Assembly: GCA_028274465.1 (NCBI GenBank)
Contig: CM051456.1
Coordinates: 120,048,880 to 120,112,879 of the forward strand
Length of the DNA: 64,000 nucleotides
Direction of reading: 5' to 3'
Source: Plantago ovata
Lineage: Eukaryota > Streptophyta > Magnoliopsida > Lamiales > Plantaginaceae
Shown here: piece by piece, positions 22,519 to 34,559 of the stretch
How positions within the stretch are numbered: position 1 is the first letter of the stretch
Layout: every line of letters starts with the position of its first letter
Notes under the pieces: model-generated
What the model was told of the DNA's origin: nothing
Database searches by the model: none
What the model saw: the letters and a program-made list of their open reading frames with translations, nothing else
Translations under genes and position numbers: made by a program

Positions 22519-23081
22519 TACTTCCTTGTCCCGCTACAATCTTCTAATTTTTTTAAATGATTAATCTAACTATCCTAGTACCCTAGTCCTACTTCTACAT
22601 TAATCATTTATCAATTAACTTGTAGTAATGTATAACTCCAAATATACATCTAAATCAATCTTATGCTTCAGTCCGAATTTGAATTACCAATCTCTTTTTT
22701 ATGCTAAGAGTTTCAATTGCACAATAATAGAAGTAGTCCAATATTTTTTGGGTACAATTTAACATTAATTTGAGGTCAGTTAGACGTTCTAAAAATTCAA
22801 TAAAAAAATAAATGAAAATTTTAGAACGGGAGGAAGTAAGTGAAAACACTGTAGAAGTACCACTCCTGTTGCCAGAAGTACTTCCACTACTCCAGAACAG
22901 AGGAAGAAAGAAACACTTATTCCTTCAGACAGTAGCAGTTCTTTAATCCTCTCATCTCTCTCTCTCTCTCTCTCTCTCACTATATATATATATAACCACA
23001 CACTCTAATCCATTCTCTACCAAACAGAGAAAACAGAAAGCCAAAAAAAAAAAAAAAACAGAGGCAAGTAAGTAAGCAAAA
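22519..23081 (+). promoter_or_regulatory. Upstream region and 5' leader of the PIN3-like gene
   Basis: A (CT)n tract lies at 22955-22978 and is followed at once by TATATATATATATAACC (about 22981-22997), which could serve as the TATA box. If so, transcription starts close to 23020 and the leader contains the A tract at 23043-23058. Pyrimidine microsatellites next to the core promoter are common in plant genes. A decayed Stowaway-like end is at about 22825-22840. Start of transcription is inferred, not shown. Confidence 0.45.
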
Positions 23082-26013
23082 ATGATAACATGGCACGATC
23101 TATACACAGTCCTAACAGCAGTAGTACCCCTCTACGTAGCCATGATCCTCGCCTACGGCTCAGTCCGGTGGTGGAAAATCTTCACCCCTGACCAATGCTC
23201 CGGCATAAACCGCTTCGTCGCAATCTTCGCCGTTCCCCTCCTCTCCTTCCACTTCATCTCAAAAAACAACATCTACGCCATGAACTTCCGCTTCATCGCC
23301 GCCGATACACTCCAGAAAATCATCATGCTAGTAGTCCTGTCCATCTGGGCGAACCTAACCCGGAACGGAAGCTTAGAATGGTCCATAACCATCTTCTCCT
23401 TATCAACCTTACCCAACACCCTTGTCATGGGCATCCCTCTCTTAATAGCCATGTACGGAGACTACTCCGGCAGCTTGATGGTCCAAGTTGTCGTCCTCCA
23501 GTGCATCATCTGGTACACTCTGCTCCTATTCCTGTTCGAGTACCGCGGGGCCAAGCTGCTCATCATGGAGCAGTTTCCAGAAACTGCCGCTTCCATAGTG
23601 TCGTTTAAGGTCGAATCTGATGTCGTTTCGTTGGACGGTCAGGATTTCCTGGAAACAGATGCTGAGATTGGGAACGACGGGAAGTTACATGTGACTGTTC
23701 GTAAGTCGAACGCTTCGCGACGGTCTTTCACTGGTATTACGCCCCGGCCGTCGAATCTGACGGGAGCGGAGATTTATAGTCTCAGTTCGTCGAGGAATCA
23801 GACTCCGAGAGGGTCGAATTTTAACCATTCGGATTTTTATTCGATGATGGGGTTTCCCGGAAGGATGTCGAATTTTGGGAATTCGGATATGGGCAGGATG
23901 TCTAATTTCAATGTGGCGGATATGTACTCTGTGCAATCTTCTAGAGGACCTACCCCTAGACCTTCCAATTTTGAGGAGAATTCTGCTCCTAATGCGTTGA
24001 TCAACAGCTCTCCCAGGTTCGGGTACTATCCGGCCCCGAATTCGTACCCTGCCCCGAACCCGGAAATCGCTTCTGCTGTGCCGAAGATTGCTAAGGGGCA
24101 GTTGCCACAGCAGAATCAGCAGCCACAGCCGAATCAGGGGCGTAAGTGCCTCTTCTTTTGCGACCAATTGAATTGATTATTGTATGGTTACATTTGAAGT
24201 GTTTTTATCTGATTCTGTGACGTTTTTTTGTGAACAGTTGCGAAAACTAGTAGTAGTGATGCTAAGGAGCTTCACATGTTCGTATGGAGTTCGAGCGCTT
24301 CTCCTGTTTCGGAAGTTGGTGGAGGAGCAGGAGCAGGAGGAGGAGGGTTGCAAGTGTTCGGTGGACAGGAATTCGGAGCTTCCGAGCATTCGGGCCGGTC
24401 AGACCAAGGTGCAAAGGAAATCAGGATGATAGTGAATGATCATCCTCAAAATGGGGATGCCAAAGGTGAGACTAGATGAGATGAGATGAGATTTCTTTAT
24501 TGTTATAGTATTGTTTAAAATGTTAATGTAAGATGAGGTGTTTGATGGATTGACTCTCTACAATTTGTTTAATCTTAGCTGTTCCGCAAACTGGGGATGA
24601 GTTCAGTTTTGGTGGCGGAAAGGATGAGGAGGCACAACAAAAGGAGGGACCCACGGGGCTGTCGAAGCTCGGCTCCAGCTCCGGGGTTGAGCTCGACCCT
24701 AAGGCGTTGGGAGGTCAAGAAGGCGGTGTAGCTAGGAAACACATGCCTCCAGCAAGTGTCATAACACGCCTAATTTTGATCATGGTTTGGCGTAAACTTA
24801 TTCGAAACCCAAACACTTACTCCAGCCTCATTGGCCTTATCTGGTCTCTTGTCTCCTTTAGGTAAATGCTCTTATAATCAACATTCTGTTTTAATTACTG
24901 CCATTTTAACGGTTTAGATGCTTGAGTTTAGTATGTTCTCGGTTTCAGGTGGAATGTGCAAATGCCCGCAATCGTGGCTCAGTCGATTTCCATACTCTCT
25001 GATGCTGGCCTTGGAATGGCTATGTTTAGCTTAGGTAAGTAGTATCATTCAAACAAGCATATTTTTATGTAATACTAGTAGTAGTTGTCGATTCTATCCA
25101 TAATATTCTGCAAAATTTAGTGTAGTTAAGATGCTAAGGATCTTTGGTTGGTGCTGAAGATGCTACTTCAGTTATATTAAGATTAATGAGCGTCAACAAT
25201 AATATTATTCAAGTATAACGAAACACATTGGCATGCGCATGACTGTTATATTGTTCAAACAAGAATTTTCAAACTTGAATTATTATTATTATTATTATTA
25301 CCATGCAATAAATAAAATTGACAACCAGACAGATAAGCTGATGGACAATGTCCCTGTGCTGTCCTGTACTATTAAGGTGGTTGGGATTTAATTGACTTTC
25401 ATAGGAGGAGGTTGATGTGGTTGTTTTGTTCTTCTGGCTGTTTTCTATCATATCAGGTCTGTTTATGGCCCTCCAACCAAAGATCATTGCATGTGGAAAC
25501 ACTGTTGCTACATTTGCCATGGCTGTCCGGTTTCTCACAGGCCCTGCAGTTATGGCCGCGGCTTCTATTGCTGTTGGCCTTCGTGGAACCCTTCTCCATA
25601 TCGCCATTGTTCAGGTCAGTCCATCTAGCGTTACATGTGCAAGCGCTTTACTGGTTCTCTAAATTGGTCCAAGAAAGAATCATACTACGTCTTATCTAAA
25701 ACTCAGAACTTGTAGAAACGTGGGATCAATTCGGTTATGTTAATTATGCTATGTCGTCTGATAAATGTTCTTATCTGATCAGGCTGCCCTTCCACAAGGG
25801 ATTGTTCCATTTGTGTTCGCCAAAGAGTACAATGTTCATCCACAAATCCTTAGCACAGGGTAAGCAACTTTCTATGGAAGACACTACCCGAAATTGTTTC
25901 AATACGTTCACACACACTAATTTACTTGGCCTATGACTAATTTCAGGGTTATATTCGGAATGTTGATCGCGTTGCCAATCACGTTGGTCTATTACATTCT
26001 TCTTGGATTATAA
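23082..26013 (+). CDS. PIN3: Auxin efflux carrier, PIN3/4/7 type
   Basis: Complete gene; exons 23082-24141, 24238-24465, 24579-24861, 24949-25034, 25457-25614, 25783-25859 and 25947-26013, all with GT-AG introns, give 652 codons. The product exports auxin across the plasma membrane. Residues 1-165 hold the first bundle of membrane helices ([20 protein letters not shown] start). Residues ~166-485 form the long hydrophilic loop of canonical PINs, with three TPRxSN motifs at 220-225, 241-246 and 291-296, known targets of PINOID/D6PK-type kinases. Residues ~486-652 hold the second helix bundle, from [20 protein letters not shown] through NPNTYSS to the terminus [20 protein letters not shown] and [12 protein letters not shown] in exon 2 favour the PIN3/4/7 clade over PIN1. 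The loop has a local duplication of GRMSNF (261-266, 271-276 area). No damage seen. Confidence 0.96.
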
Positions 26014-27939
26014 GCTCAATTAGATTTATTATAGAAAGAAAAACTCCATTGGTGGTTGACCATGTTTAGAGGCTGTTCACATTTATCAATGGATTTTGAG
26101 AGCAGAAAAAGGGAGTGTGAGTGCATGTAAAAAAAAAAGAGGCTATTGAATGGAATTTGGAGCATTAGAAGTTGTGTTTGACTAATGATCCCCTTGATAT
26201 GAGGAAACACATTCATGGGCCTAATTTGAGACAGCAACGGCAGCAAGTTCCAAAGGATGAAGATTATTATGTGGACTCTGGCCCAGTTGATAGGAAACAA
26301 GACACAGGAAAACAGGGAACCACAACAGATCACTATCATCATGCACATGTAAACCCATTAATTAGGCCTTTTTTAACTTTGCTTTTCCTTAAATATCTAA
26401 TCTTTGTATTAGTAGTGTCTTATTTTATTATTAAGGGAGAAGTGCAGTATAATTAGTATTTCTCCCAGGTGATCGATCAGTTGTCCTTGTCATTTTCATT
26501 TTTTTGCTTCTTGTTTACTTGACTATGTAAAATACCTTAGATTGTGGATTACTGGTTAAGGATTTTTGTCGTCAGGTATTGATTACTTTACTATTTGTAA
26601 GAATGTCAGATCATTGAAGTGAAGTATAGAAGTATATTTTCCGTTACTTGATAATCTAACATGATTGAAAATGACACGTGTTTGATCATAAAATTACAAG
26701 TGGCACTATTAGCCATTCGTTCGAGTTCTCTTATGAAGGAAACGGTGATAACTCGTGGAACCTTGTCGAGTAGAAATAATTGGAAAGATTGTCCTCACTT
26801 TAAATGCTTGGGGACTAGAAATGAGGGAGTTTTGTGGAATATATGTACTCTCTTGCAACACTGAGAATAAAGTGATTGTGAACTGTAAGGACTATTTTGT
26901 TTCGGCTGTAGGGGCATCGATGGTGAATATTGAACAGTTTGGTACACAACACTTTAGTGTTTCATAAAAAAGTAAAGGAAAAGATAGTAAAAGATTTTGT
27001 TGGAATGAAAAAGGCATTTGCTTTTTCGCTTTGTACAGTTTGTGACAACTTAGATGCGCCCACAAGTGTGATAAAAGAAGGTTTACATGGGTTGTGAAAA
27101 ATAGTTTGACACGTGATAGCACTAATTCCACCACATGTAGTATGTTTTGATTAATTTGGTACATGAACATGTCTAACATGTATTAATGCTTAATTACTTT
27201 ATCATGTTGGAGAGATTATAAATTAGGTCTACAGCAAATGCATAATATATCATGTCGGAAATCTTTCCGACTGGAGATGAAACATTCATAGTTGCATATC
27301 ATATGCAGCATAGCATATGTTCTGCCTGATCTCTTGATTTATGATAAGTCTTTTTTCATGTATCATGTTTAGATTAGGAATTAGGATTTGTTACAACTTA
27401 CAATGTGATCTCATGTGAATATATATTCTGCTCCATATAATTAGGCCTCTCTTTAGTGAACAATTTGGATCAGTTGAATTTTTTTTTTCGATTTACATAT
27501 AATTGTAAAACTATATATAGTATGTTCCTTTTGTTTAAATAACTATTAAATCCAGTTTTTTTTTTTATATATACTATTAAATGTTCATATCAATTTAGTT
27601 TAGTTGAGATTTGTTTAGTATTTCTCTTTATATAGCAAATAATTTTAGTTCGGTTTCACTTCATTTTTATTTAGATGAAGAAAAAAAAGACTAACCAAAT
27701 TGTAGTAGTACTTGCAATAATTTGGATATTGAAATGCTAAGAATAATAAGTAGGTGTGTATCACTTTCACATGAGTTGAAAATATAGCTATTATGCCATC
27801 AAATCATGCACGCGCGACATGTTCAATAATTGATTATAGGATTTGAGGAATAAAAAAAAAAAAAGAGAAGCACACCAAAAACTGGGAAAGATTATGGTCC
27901 AATTAACACAACCATATTGATGTTTAATGTGAGTACGAA
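26014..27939 (+). other. PIN3-like gene 3' flank, then intergenic
   Basis: The 3' UTR probably covers the first few hundred bases. No canonical AATAAA close to the stop was found. An ORF at 26172-26456 has hydrophilic N-terminal codons but no known motif. 27505-27690 has a decayed AGTTTAGTT-type MITE. No further gene seen. Confidence 0.45.
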
Positions 27940-28375
27940 TTTTTTAAACATCAAAAATTTATTTCTCAATAAAAAAAAGTTCAAAGTTACAAAAAGACTA
28001 CGTACATAAGAAACGCACTCTTACTTTCTTCCTAACTTCATCGATCACCACCATATACAAATCAAAACTACTCAAAACTTTCCCAACATTTGACGACAAC
28101 GTTATACACACGAATGAAATAGCCAGTATATATACGTAATATTCCGCTTACGGTTCTTGGTGGCGTTGCATTTGGTGTTTGTGCTCCTTAATAGGTTTGA
28201 GCTTATGACAAAAAATTTGGTGACTTGCGCCCCTTGGGATTTTTTTGAACTAAGTTTGGAGTTGAGAGCCTTGTAATAGGTGAAGCATTTTTTCTTTGTA
28301 CTTTGTACTTTTTTCTAACATTATCTATGCTCCGTTAGAGTAATGAAAACTTTATAGCCGGTTGAAAAAACAAAT
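27940..28375. mobile_element. Pair of outward-facing LINE 3' ends
   Basis: The left half is a minus-strand tail (TTTTTTAAACATCAAAAATT on the plus strand) with a hairpin that keeps pairing through two G-U pairs (minus strand GTGCGT-TTCTT-ATGTAC, about 28000). The right half ends on the plus strand with ACTTTATAGCCGGTTGAAAAAA at about 28350-28371. The halves meet near 28130-28150. No target duplication found. Confidence 0.5.
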
Positions 28376-29184
28376 CCGCATTTACACAATAAAGAGATCG
28401 TGGAAAAAATGAGATCACAACTCTCATATACTATTGTAGTATAATACGAAATAGTACACTAGTATGAAACATTTTGAAATGCTAAAAGCCTAAAAGTAAT
28501 GTATATGGCTCTCGTGCAAGATTGTCGTCCTCATCCGCCAATTATAATAAAATACAGAAACATAATAGGTTGAGAGTTGCATTACGAAGTGAAAATGGTT
28601 TAGGTAGGAAAGAGGTGGGTGGGTAGCCATTAGCCAACCTGCAAACCCCGAAGCCAAAAAGGTCGATCGATTCGATCGAAAGAGAATTCAATGCATCCTA
28701 TGATGATACGGTGTCCTAATAAAGGGGAACAAACGCTACAAAATCTTCTTCACTATAGGATACGACTACAAATATCCTAACATTGGATTTTACGTTGATC
28801 CGCCATAAATTCCTTCTCCAAATTTAACTCGTGATCCTATGATATATTTTCTCTTGGAATGAGATGACTAGTTTTGCATGTATGCGTTATATTTTTCTTC
28901 CTTAATTTAATTGATTAGTACTGGTACCGAAGAAATTTGGTCAAGTTTTGGTCACACTCACATGGCCTCAAACCGCACGGGCCATTTATAATTAGAGTAG
29001 AACAAACAAATCATTATGGGGCTCATAAATAAACAATTTCCGATTCTTGGGTTTGAGTTCAGCACGTAACGAATGCAATAAAATTCAATTCGATCAAATT
29101 GGGTTTGAGTGCATCTCGTGCAAATATTAAAAGGAAAACTGGGGAAACGTACGCATTTTGACTATCAGAGTTCAATTTCCGTTT
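28376..29184. other. Intergenic, no gene recognised
   Basis: No coding or repeat structure could be supported. Confidence 0.5.
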
Positions 29185-29395
29185 AACTGTTGATTAGCTC
29201 AGTTGAGTTAGACACACTAAATAATAATGAGGTGGTCGAAATTGAACTTTTGCCGCTAAAGTATATTTAGATAGATTGTTTCATAATTGGGAAAGTTATA
29301 GTCATTTTGATTTGTATTTAATTGTGATGGATAATTCTTGTATATTGTTGTTATTGAGAAATAATTCTGTCGTTTAAAACAAAAAAGAAAAAAAA
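29185..29395 (+). mobile_element. Possible tRNA-derived SINE
   Basis: A tRNA-like A box (TTAGCTCAGTTGAGTTAG, about 29193-29210) and a weak B-box-like GGTCGAAATTGAAC are followed by a body that ends ATAATTCTGTCGTTTAAAAC and an A-rich run, the tail type shared with the LINE copies. Another SINE-like head with GGTTCGATCACGG starts just downstream (about 29398-29453). No target duplication found. Confidence 0.45.
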
Positions 29396-29520
29396 GATGG
29401 TGCAATGATAAAGAATTGAAGCAGTGAAAGAAGAGGTGTATGGTTCGATCACGGTGGTGGTGAAGGAGTCAATTGGTATAGGTGTGGAGAAATAAAGTGG
29501 TTTAAGATATTTGTGTAATA

Positions 29521-30317
29521 ATAGTGTAGGAATAGTTTAAGGCTACCTCGGACCACATCATTAAATTTATTGCTACTTGTCCGGAAGGGCATAGGGTGTA
29601 GGAGGTTTGGTAGTAATAGTATATAACTTTAAGGAATTGACGGATTGCATCTTATGGGACTATGTTGTTATTATTGTTGGTCTTGGCAAACAAAGTTATT
29701 GAGCTAGCTTTATTACGGCTTGGGGAGTGTGCCGTCTCTATCAGTGTCGGGTGTACATGGGTCCAGTGGGGTCACTGGACCCCCTGAAATTTGATATATA
29801 ATGGTACTTGTAGTAAAAAAGTCACTAAATGTCTAGTGGTGCAGTGGTCATTGACCCCTCTGAACACAAAAGTGGCAAGGGTTTTGATCATCTATAAGCC
29901 TATACATGTTTTCCCCACTTTCCTTTAATTTTTTTTCATTTTCCCCATTTTCCTCCAATTTTTTTTCATTTTCCCCATTTTCCTCCAAATTTTTTTCCTT
30001 GAATGGTGGTATACATAACATTTTTTCCCCGTTATTCTTATATACTTTTAAAGGTTGACCCCCCTGAAATTTTGTCCTATATTCGCCACTGGTCTCTATT
30101 GTCTGTGGATGGGGTTTGGAAAGTTTAAGGCTATGTAATTGTGTTATTATAGAGGTGTATTTTTTAACAGTTTCGAGCTTATACTTTTGGTGAAATGTTG
30201 TGTGATCTGGATCATATTCCGTGTATTTTCGCTGTAAGTAATTTCAGAGCATTTCTTATGCTCGCGTATTAATAAAAGTCTTTTTTGTTGTTTAAAAAAA
30301 ATAGTGTAGGAATAGTT
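29521..30317 (+). mobile_element. LINE 3' fragment with perfect 17-bp target duplication, containing a nested hAT MITE
   Basis: The direct repeat ATAGTGTAGGAATAGTT lies at 29521-29537 and 30301-30317. The insertion between ends on the plus strand with hairpin GAGCAT-TTCTT-ATGCTC (30247-30263), TATTAATAAAAG, and TTGTTGTTTAAAAAAA. About 400 bp belong to the LINE; the rest is the hAT MITE at 29742-30091 with its duplication. Confidence 0.9.
29734..30099. mobile_element. hAT-type MITE nested in the LINE fragment
   Basis: The 8-bp target duplication GTCTCTAT lies at 29734-29741 and 30092-30099. The element (350 bp) starts CAGTGTCGGGTGTAC and its right end, reverse-complemented, starts CAGTGGCGAATATAGG, the CAGTGGCG terminus known from plant hAT elements. 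The inside has three copies of TTTTCATTTTCCCCATTTTCCTCC-like motifs (29910-30000). No coding sequence. Confidence 0.9.
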
Positions 30318-30799
30318 GTAATATTTGTCATTAAAAAAGAAAGAAAGAAAGATAGAAAATGTCATCAAAATTCTAGAATCAAACATATATAAAGTCATAA
30401 ACTACATGTAAATATGTAATGCCGGAGTAGCATATAAGTGGTTTGTGGTTCGAATTACGATGGAATTATAACGTAATATACGTGAATTTGGAGTTATAAG
30501 GTGGTAAATGAATATTGCATTTAGAGCTAGAACTAGGGTTAAAAAAAAAAATGTAAGATTGTATTTTTAACATATCATTGTATTAATTTCTAAAAAACTA
30601 TGGTATCGTTCCGATTACATCATGTTTTCTTGAAATACATACTGTTCTATTTCTATTTTATTCGCATCGTACTTTTTAGAGATATACAAATATTTATGTC
30701 ATATCTCACTAAGTATATGCATTAATTATTAATGGCACAATTTATGATGGTTTAGGAAAAATTTATTGCATAATAGTGTATTTATGGATAATGGCCCCT
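30318..30799. other. Intergenic, no gene recognised
   Basis: AT-rich; no feature supported. Confidence 0.5.
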
Positions 30800-31697
30800 G
30801 TATTAGCGAATTTAATATACCTTTTCAATAGTTTGTTGCGAGAGTTGAAATTATATCATGGTATGAAATCCATTTGGCTCACGCACACTTGGGTTCAAAT
30901 ATTCTCGCAAACAAACTTCGTCCCATAATTAAATTTCCACTCGATTGGCCACCCAAAAGAGGTTGAAATCGGCCACGAGTGCGGGGGAGTGTTGGAGAAT
31001 TAATATAAATAACTAAATTCCGTACCTCCCCAACAGTTCGAGCTGTTGGATAAGATGAATTATTTCATCTTATAAGGACCTTGGTAGAGCCAGGTCCCAC
31101 TACAAGAAAACAACATTTTATATGGCGACGGATGCCATATGTCGCTATACGTTAGCGATCCGTCGCTACAACCCATTAGCGACGGATATTCCGTCTCTAA
31201 ATAGGACGTCGCGAAAGTGGCGCCGCTAACAAAAAAGAACCGATCCGTCTCTACAGTATAGCGACAGATAAACTTATCCGTCTCCATAATTGTCGTTTAC
31301 CATAATGGAGACGGATTAATTTATCCGTCGCTATACTGTAGAGACGGATCGGTTTTCCATCGATAAATTGATGGGACATGTGGCCTACGCTGGCCAAGAG
31401 GTTGTAGCGACGGATAACACCATCCATCGCTAAGTTGTATATATATATTTTTTAATAAATACTATTATTGTTTTCAAATTAAGTTTGTTCTTCGAGGTAA
31501 AATTGAATGCGCCAGAGAAATATATACGATGATTGATTGTACGGAAATATAAATTTCATTCAAAAAACTAATAGTGTACGTACAAAAATACTAAAAGGTA
31601 CGAACATAAACATAAAAAATGGTAATCTCAAAATCTACGGAGATGCAATCCTAAAATGTACGAACATAAACTAAAAATGAACCAACAAAAGTACTAG

Positions 31698-32255
31698 CTA
31701 GTCCTCTGCGTTCTCCACCCCACCCAAAGCTCCAGCATAGTTGTACGCCGGGAGGGGACGGTCCTCGTTCCAGTACGCCTCCCACATCGGTCGAGCATCC
31801 GCAGAAATTCATGGGACCCATTTTCCCTTTTTTCCTCCACTCATCTTTGGCCCACTGCATCGAATGCCTGTGGATGTCAGATCCCCGGACCAGGAACGCA
31901 TTCCATAACTCCTCCGTATGGGCAGGAGGCATATAGTAGTACTTCTGCAATATTTCAATTTAAATAAGTGAAACACACTTGACCTAAATGTTACATGAGC
32001 GCTGCCTACTCAATAACCTAAAGTTGCGGTCTAACATAATCATGAGCGTCGCCTACCCAACATCATGAATGCGGACGTAAAGTTATTAAATACAAATAAA
32101 GTACCTTGAATTCCTCGAAAAACTGCTCCTTCGCGGACAGAGAAAGCGTACTCCACCTTTGACCCACTCCCTGGCGCTGGAAGCCTATCAAATCCTTTTT
32201 TGATGATCATTGCCAACTTTCTATTAGTTGTAGGCAGGTGAAACCTGTCACACAT
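31698..32255 (-). pseudogene. Broken CACTA accessory (Transposase_24-like) gene
   Basis: Minus strand. Exon 1 ends at 32105 (reading QRWSTLSLSAKEQFFEEFK, donor GTACTT). Exon 2 starts at 31944 (KYYYMPPAHTEELWNAF) and continues through HRHSMQWAKDEWRKKGKMGP. A one-base frameshift then follows, after which the other frame reads WEAYWNEDRPLPAYNYAG and stops at 31698-31700. The order FxxFxxYY...WxKxxW...G..P....W..YW fits the plant Ptta/En-Spm Transposase_24 family carried by CACTA elements. The start is missing, exon 1 needs a different frame from its longest ORF, and exon 2 is shifted, so I call it a pseudogene. Confidence 0.55.
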
Positions 32256-32522
32256 TTAAAAAAAATTAATAATGGATACCCACATCTATATATAAAAACA
32301 ATTAAATACAAACTTTAACAGAACTTACCAAGAACCCTGCCCAACGGACAAGATAGCTGGCAGCCCATTGTGCATTTCGTCGCCGCCCTGGGGTTGTGTT
32401 TCACCGTCCCCGTTCATTGTCTGCATGTATAAAAATTTAAGTATGGACTATTCTTTCTTGTGCCTGCTTCTTCTATATTTGTACCGCCACAATTCTTCAT
32501 CTTCTCATCCAAATACTAAAAT

Positions 32523-33115
32523 ATTTATCAATATAAGTCTTGTGGTGTGTTCAGTTAAATACAATCACTTCGCTTAAATGTCGGTGAGGCTTACCAATGG
32601 TTGTAAACCAATAAAAAGCTTGTTGATCAATAGTAAACGTATAGTATTAGCTATCACCCCTAAACCAGCATATCCAAACTAATATACTTAAATCATCATC
32701 ACACTTATTCATTTCAATTAAAAACAAACTCTTATGTGTGAGTTCAGTCAAATACAATCAGTTCGATTAAATGTCGGGGAGACTTTTCTATGGGACCTAA
32801 CCAATGTAACACTCACTGATCGACAGTAAGCATGTACTATTAGTTAGGGCCCAAGAAAAGTCTTACCAACACACATAAACCGATTATAATAGCATCATCA
32901 CACTTTATAGCTTATATAAAAATATGAAAGAGAACCTAAATTATATATAAGTGTTTATCAATATAAGTCTTATGGTGTGTTCAGTTAAATAATCAGTTCG
33001 TTTAAATGTCGGTGAGGCTTACCAATTGGGTGAAAACCAATAAAACGCTTACTGATCGACAATAAACGTATAACATTAGGTATCACCCAAGATAAGTCTA
33101 AACCAACACATCATA
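32523..33115. repeat. Three diverged copies of a ~150-bp repeat inside the CACTA element
   Basis: Copies start near 32523, 32730 and 32953. Each contains TGTGTTCAGTTAAAT, then TTAAATGTCGGTGAGGCTTACC and CTGATCGACAATAAACGTAT with substitutions; copies 1 and 3 are closest and share the lead-in TTATCAATATAAGTCTT. Confidence 0.75.
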
Positions 33116-33589
33116 AACTGGCTATAATTATAGCATCATCACACTTTATAAAATGATTAAATATTCACTAAAATCTTAATTCTAGCATCATCACACCATA
33201 ATTAATTAAATTAACTAAATAAAATAATTAACATTATTAATCTATTAATTAACAAAATTATAATAAACTGAACTAACTTAAACAACTTATCAGAACTAAC
33301 TTATGCCCTGACAGAACTAACATGAATATAATAACATGAACATTAAGGTATTAATATGAATATTATGATATTCAATTCTATTTAACATGAAAATTACATG
33401 AATATTAACCAAATTTCAGTTAAAAATTAGAGTTAATTTAGGGCAAATCAAATCAAATCTTGGGTTTAGGTTAACCACCTTTCAAATAGAGAGTGGTAAT
33501 GGGGAGGAAACTGGTGTCCGGCGCGGTGGAGATGGTGGTCCGGCGCGGTGGAGATAATGAATATGAGAAGTGAATCGATATCAGAGAAG

Positions 33590-33667
33590 TGAAAAGAAGA
33601 AAGAATAAAAGAAGAAAGATGAAAGAATAAAAGAAGAAAGATGAAAGAAGAAAGAAGAAAGAACATA
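33590..33667. repeat. GAAAGAAGAAAGAA purine tract
   Basis: Low-complexity A/G repeat within the CACTA element. Confidence 0.85.
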
Positions 33668-34559
33668 CTCGATTACGATGGTAGGGGTGGAGTGCTCCGG
33701 TGGTGGTGGGCGGAGGCGTGGTGGAATTAGAGGTTAGGGTTTAAGATTGGGGGCGGAGAGGAAGTGAGAAATGGGGAGAAGAAGCCGATCGATGTGGTCG
33801 TGGTGGTGGTTGTAGTGGTTAAGCCGATTCGTCGTGTTGGTGGTGCATGGAGTGTCGATTTGAGATGGAAGGAGAAGAAGGAGCGATTTGAGATGGGAGG
33901 AGATGTCGTTAGGGTTTGGGGGAAATGAATTGGGGAAGACGAAACCTGTCTGTATATTCGATACATAGCGACGGATAATCTTATCTATCCGTCGCTATGC
34001 GTTAATTTATTTATTTTTTTCATTTTTCTTTTAAAAAAAAAAAGCAGTTTGGTCAACTATGTTAGCGACAGATCGGCTCATCCGTCTCTACTATTGGGTC
34101 GGATAAGCATAATCCGTCGCTAGTTCGACATCGGGTTGGCTCCTTCCAAGGACGAACTGAGCTTAGAGCGCAATTCATCGTTATCCGTCGCTAACCGTAG
34201 CGATCCGTCGCTAACTAGCGACGGATCGTACTGATTTCTTGTAGTGTCTAGGGATCGAATCCCACCATACGCATCTCCAGTTCTCCACCCGTATTAAAAT
34301 AAGTGGATATTCCACACCTCTTCACTAGTTCTTTATGTTTTCAATTGCAAACTCCTTGATAGAGGATTTGGTGTACGAAATTGTGAAAAATTAATATCAT
34401 AAGTCAAACAGGATATCGAAAAAGTCAACAAAATCAAATGAGAAAATTTAAAGTTTCCTGAGAATGTATAATTTATCTAACCCTAAACGTACAATTTATA
34501 GCCTAGTTACGCTCCAGTGTTGTGGCTCTTACAATGTAAGTGTAGAGCGTGCGCGTGTG

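Larger units (their letters stand above)
31098..34246. mobile_element. CACTA (CMC/En-Spm) transposon, non-autonomous, 3.15 kb
   Basis: The ends are CACTACAAGAAA (31098) and TTTCTTGTAGTG (to 34246), the canonical CACTA termini. The 3-bp target copies are TCC (31095-31097) and TCT (34247-34249), one mismatch. Both subterminal regions (31120-31430 and 33965-34225) are filled with direct and inverted copies of TAGCGACGGAT/ATCCGTCGCTA, the likely transposase-binding sites. No full transposase gene is present; a broken ORF1-type gene lies near the left end. Confidence 0.92.
30800..34330 (+). mobile_element. TRIM-like elements in tandem, split by a CACTA transposon
   Basis: A decayed LTR (about 30800-30862, from TGTATTAGCGAATTTAATAT) is followed by ATCATGGTATGAAATCC (primer-binding-site-like), about 120 bp of interior related to the 12.2-kb TRIM (CCACGAGTGCGGGGGAG), and a second LTR starting TGTTGGAGAATTAATATAAA at 30991. 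That LTR is again followed by a primer-binding-site-like TTGGTAGAGCCAGGTC (about 31081-31096). Here the CACTA element interrupts it, and the TRIM sequence resumes at 34247 with TCTAGGGATCGAATCCCACC. The order LTR-interior-LTR-interior suggests a tandem arrangement. Confidence 0.55.

Noticed and set aside
23195-24167. Open frames of 137 and 160 residues overlapping PIN3 exon 1 (plus, frame-shifted; and minus)
   Set aside because: Shadow frames of the well-supported PIN coding exon; no motifs of their own.
26172-26456. Possible small peptide gene downstream of PIN3
   Set aside because: Some hydrophilic codons (DEDYYVDSGPVDRKQ) look peptide-like, but no signal peptide or known peptide motif; likely PIN3 3' UTR or chance.
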